Positions 32,792 through 35,233 of a stretch of 35,233 nt of DNA are shown piece after piece. This DNA comes from an uncultured Bacteroidales bacterium (GTDB lineage Bacteria > Bacteroidota > Bacteroidia > Bacteroidales > Muribaculaceae), in assembly GCA_902776435.1 (NCBI GenBank), contig CACYQB010000005.1, positions 1-35,233 of the forward strand, given 5' to 3'. Below the pieces are notes generated by a model. That model did not search any database, was not told where the DNA came from, and was given only the letters and a program-made list of their open reading frames with translations. The stretch's first letter is position 1. Every line of letters begins with the position of its first letter. Made by a program: the position numbers and the translations under genes.

Positions 32792-33343
32792 GTGATTGGC
32801 AAGAAGGCCATCGGTTTATTGGCGGCATTGGCGGCAAGTGCGCTGCCCATGCTGGCCCAAGTGAGCATCGACCACTACATGGAAGACGGCTCCCGCTACG
32901 TGTGCTCCCAGCAGGAGGTGATGTATGATGATTACTTCCACACGGCCCGGTTTGCCGTGTCGGCGACGTCCTACGGTGGCATGCTGGCCTTCTCGCTCGA
33001 AGTGACCTATGACGAGGGAATGCTCCACGTGAGCGAGGGCGACAGCCTGACGCTGGTGCTGCGCGGCGGCGACCGCATCGTGCTCAAGACAGACCGTGAT
33101 GTGACGCGAGCCGACATCATCAAGCGCCATTACCGCACCCACAACGACTATTATATCACGTGCTACTACCCCATTTCCAACTATGACGTCCAGCGCATCT
33201 CACGCAACCGCGTCACTAAGCTGTCGGCCCAGACCGACAAGTTCACATTTGACCGCAAGTTGGATAAGTTCCAGGACCGCTTCAGGCGGCAATTCACGGC
33301 GGTTTACAGGTATCTCATGGGAGATCACACGACAACACGATAA
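32792..33343 (+). CDS. Small secreted protein of unknown function
   Basis: 183 residues from a GTG start. The N-terminal IGKKAIGLLAALAASALPML forms a signal peptide cleaved near AQ-VS. The frame is open further upstream, but only across the end of the dNK gene and the terminator, so that part is rejected. The mature protein is beta-rich (SIDHYMEDGSRYVCSQQEVM, TARFAVSATSY, LTLVLRGGDRIVLKTDRDVT), then basic and helical (ISRNRVTKLS, RKLDKFQDRFRRQFTAVYRY). It has one cysteine pair candidate. No family is recognised. It stands alone between the dNK terminator and the convergent M23 gene. Confidence 0.78.
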   Translation: MIGKKAIGLLAALAASALPMLAQVSIDHYMEDGSRYVCSQQEVMYDDYFHTARFAVSATSYGGMLAFSLEVTYDEGMLHVSEGDSLTLVLRGGDRIVLKTDRDVTRADIIKRHYRTHNDYYITCYYPISNYDVQRISRNRVTKLSAQTDKFTFDRKLDKFQDRFRRQFTAVYRYLMGDHTTTR

Positions 33344-33390
33344 AAAAGAAAGTCCTATGTTTGGTGATTCAAACACAGGACTTTCTTTTT
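33343..33390. terminator. Bidirectional terminator between convergent genes
   Basis: A 14-base arm (33343-33356, AAAAAGAAAGTCCT) pairs with the end of 33370-33390 (AGGACTTTCTTTTT). An A-C mismatch is followed by further pairing of TGTTT with AAACA around the loop. Poly-A on one side and poly-T on the other serve both strands. Confidence 0.8.
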
Positions 33391-33410
33391 CTTATCTCTT
33401 TATCTCTTTC

Positions 33411-34445
33411 TTACTTGATGCGGAGCACTTTGCCCGTCGTCACATTATCGTTGGTCAAGCCGTTGAGTTTCTTGAGCTGTGCCACGGTCATGTTGTTGGC
33501 GGCGGCAATCTTGGTCAAGTTGTCACCCTCGCGAACCTTGTAGGTCGAGCGGCTGTCGTCACGGCTCTCCTTGGTGGACTTGCGGGTGCTGGCGGTAACT
33601 GACTGCTGATCCTTCTTGTTGTCACGGCTGTTCTTTTTAGCGGCCTCTTTCTCCTCGGCGGGAGCTACACTCTTTTTGGCTGCAGCATAGCGCTTGCTGG
33701 GCGCATAGTCGCGGGCCTTGGTGTAGTTGCTCTTGGAGAAGGTGTAACTGTCGGTGTGCGTGCAACGGTTAGCAAAGTCAAAGATAGCCTCGGGGTTGAT
33801 GGCATAACCCATGAAGCGGGTCTCAAAGTGCAGATGGGGACCGGTGCTGCGGCCCGTGTTGCCACTGAGTGCGATGGGCTGACCGGCCTTGACATACTGG
33901 TCGGGCTTCACGAGGAAACGTGACAAGTGGCCGTAAACGGTCTCCAGACCGTTCTCATGACGCACGATGACATAGAAGCCGTAACCGCCACGTTCAAAGC
34001 GAGTGAGGCGCACACGGCCCGAGAATGCCGAATAAACCGTATCACCAATAGCGGCGCGCAGGTCAATACCCTTGTGGGTGCGGCCGAACTGGGGACGATA
34101 ACCATAGTGGGAGGTCACATAGTTACCCTTGATGGGCATAACATAATGACGAACGTCAAGCACCTTGGTGTTAGGCACGTTGGCATCCTTATAGCAGTTA
34201 ACGAGATTGCTCTCCCAACCCTCGGTGTAGATATCGGGCTCGGGTTCGCATTCCTCGTAGAGATCAGCGGCATATTTCTGAGCTTCCTGGACACGGATCT
34301 GGTCCTTCACACGGTTCTGTTTTGCCAACAGATCGCTATGCATTTTGCTGTATGTTGAGGCAGACTGGAGATTTTGAGCAGTCATGCCAAATGCACAAAG
34401 TGATATCGCCGCCAAGGCGACATAGAGTTTCTTTCGTATATTCAT
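33411..34445 (-). CDS. Secreted M23 metallopeptidase with LysM domain
   Basis: 344 residues. Signal peptide to about residue 24 (GMTAQ). Residues 25-100 are a helical N-terminal part. The peptidase domain (about 105-225) has the full zinc set: His124 and Asp128 in THKGIDLR, His173 in YGHLS, and His204/His206 in GPHLHFE. A basic, Lys/Ser-rich linker (about 235-298) leads to one LysM domain (about 300-344: YKVREGDNLTKIAAANNMTV, LKKLNGL). It probably cuts peptidoglycan cross-bridges or helps their remodelling. With all zinc ligands present it should be active, unlike EnvC-type relatives. A minus-strand TAATTTTG box lies at 34486-34493. Confidence 0.95.
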   Translation of the reverse strand: MNIRKKLYVALAAISLCAFGMTAQNLQSASTYSKMHSDLLAKQNRVKDQIRVQEAQKYAADLYEECEPEPDIYTEGWESNLVNCYKDANVPNTKVLDVRHYVMPIKGNYVTSHYGYRPQFGRTHKGIDLRAAIGDTVYSAFSGRVRLTRFERGGYGFYVIVRHENGLETVYGHLSRFLVKPDQYVKAGQPIALSGNTGRSTGPHLHFETRFMGYAINPEAIFDFANRCTHTDSYTFSKSNYTKARDYAPSKRYAAAKKSVAPAEEKEAAKKNSRDNKKDQQSVTASTRKSTKESRDDSRSTYKVREGDNLTKIAAANNMTVAQLKKLNGLTNDNVTTGKVLRIK

Positions 34446-34863
34446 TATTAGGTAATTTCTAAGTCTGTTTGTTACTAGGAACGGCCAAAATTACACATTT
34501 ATTTTATAAGAACCGGCATTTACTGTGCTAAAAAGTGTAAAGTTTGGTTTCATTCTCTAAACACAGTTGCACAAATCCCTAGAAATCAACAGACTAAAAA
34601 ATTCACAAATGCAAACAGTTTTGAATCCGAAATTCCATTTTTGAGACATTCCAAGCCTCACAAACACTCATTATCAAACAACTTTTACAACAATAAACAA
34701 CATCAACAACACGTTGGTTTGTCTGCCATTAACCATAATGATTTATTGTTGTAAAAGTTGTCAGTGTGGGTAGCGACTCTGTCGCTACTTCAAGTCAATT
34801 TAGTCAATCCGGCAATCCAAATGGTTGGTATGCCTTATGACACCAGTGTCTGCGTATACTAAA
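34446..34863. other. Intergenic region with perfect inverted repeat
   Basis: No gene is seen. It holds the TAATTTTG -7 box of the M23 gene (34486-34493). A perfect 19-base inverted repeat (34679-34697 with 34742-34760) spans a 44-base loop. Confidence 0.6.
34679..34760. repeat. Perfect 19-base inverted repeat
   Basis: CAACTTTTACAACAATAAA at 34679-34697 is exactly complementary to 34742-34760, with 44 bases between. It could be a terminator-like hairpin, a small MITE end pair or an RNA fold. The role is unknown. Confidence 0.7.
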
Positions 34864-35233
34864 TCAGTTCCAGGAGTTGGAGTTGTTGATTACGTTAGAG
34901 GAACTGGTTGTCACAACGGGATTGGAGACACTGCCTGAAGAAACTGTGTTGCCCGAGATGATGACGTTCTTGCTGCTGGTAACTCTAACCAAGCTGGAAG
35001 GCGTGTGGCTGATGCTTCTGACGGTGTTGCCAGTGAAAATCACGTTCTGGAGATAGGTACCATTTAGCATGATATCGTTGAGACGTTCAATCGTATTATC
35101 CAAAATCTGGAGTCCACCACCGTAGCGGCTATAGCTTGCCATAAGGAAATCGAACACATAGCTCGTGATGTTACTGAAGGTGTTGTTGCGGATGAGCGCA
35201 TACTTGACCTCGGTGCCGTATTCCTCGTCACTG
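34864..35233 (-). CDS. Parallel beta-helix protein, C-terminal part (runs off the window)
   Basis: The frame stays open to the right edge, so the start lies outside. The visible 123 residues contain repeated Asn-ladder strands typical of right-handed parallel beta-helices (ALIRNNTFSNI, LQILDNTIERLND, NVIFTGNTVRSI, NVIISGNTVSSG), then a Ser/Asn-rich end NNSNSWN. Such folds occur in pectate, alginate and chondroitin lyases of Bacteroidales. No catalytic residues can be seen in this part, so lyase activity is a guess. The Met at 35157 is internal, not a start. Confidence 0.8.
   Translation of the reverse strand, partial: SDEEYGTEVKYALIRNNTFSNITSYVFDFLMASYSRYGGGLQILDNTIERLNDIMLNGTYLQNVIFTGNTVRSISHTPSSLVRVTSSKNVIISGNTVSSGSVSNPVVTTSSSNVINNSNSWN

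Noticed and set aside
31178-32868. Minus-strand open frames opposite the deoxynucleoside kinases.
   Set aside because: They mirror the strongly coding plus strand, have no family features, and would overlap both kinases.
34679-34760. An invertible promoter flanked by recombinase sites.
   Set aside because: The spacer is only 44 bases, holds no promoter box, and no invertase gene is in the window.

Overview
The window looks like a chromosomal segment of a gut- or oral-type Bacteroidales, of the Prevotella/Muribaculaceae kind. Starts are preceded by TAnnTTTG boxes, often with TTG or TTTG about 20 bases further upstream, which is the Bacteroidetes sigma-AB promoter. The gene families fit too: FISUMP lipoproteins, BspA-like leucine-rich proteins ending in a dockerin, exported GH2 and GH26 enzymes, an exported C1 peptidase, and a tandem pair of deoxynucleoside kinases. 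No Shine-Dalgarno sites stand out. Species cannot be given from this sequence.

Layout. (1) 1-300: the 3' part of a tRNA-Arg(UCU), its terminator, and a possible small RNA. (2) 304-6900, nearly all on the minus strand: an accessory region of six or seven small genes (two FISUMP lipoproteins, a Cys-rich lipoprotein, an SGNH hydrolase, two paralogous membrane proteins, one unknown soluble protein). Between them lie eroded copies of one ancestral unit. Each copy keeps a different part: a promoter inside a hairpin, a start reading M/I-ILTING, a middle part, and an end reading QDEYQRLMNNK-PK-KRK-stop. This is the most unusual feature of the window. (3) 6963-7897: a GH26 mannanase that keeps its promoter, start and signal peptide but has lost its N-terminal catalytic half. 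(4) 8028-20770: four large secreted repeat proteins with C-terminal dockerins, interrupted by an aldo/keto reductase, with intergenic regions made of duplicated palindromes. (5) 21819-28927: GH2 glycosidase, outer-membrane barrel protein, exported C1 peptidase, FabG and a fifth dockerin protein. (6) 29271-34445: housekeeping genes glyA, flavin reductase, two dNKs, a small secreted protein, and an M23/LysM peptidase. (7) 34864-end: the C-terminal part of a parallel beta-helix protein that runs off the window.

How the genes may work together. The five dockerin proteins share signal peptides, modules and, in two cases, nearly identical promoters. They look like one surface or secreted family built by shuffling leucine-rich, DUF285 and beta-sandwich modules onto a common dockerin. 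No cohesin partner is visible here. The GH2 enzyme, the GH26 remnant and the beta-helix protein point to glycan use. The flavin reductase and glyA genes may be co-transcribed, and the two dNKs form a nucleoside-salvage pair.
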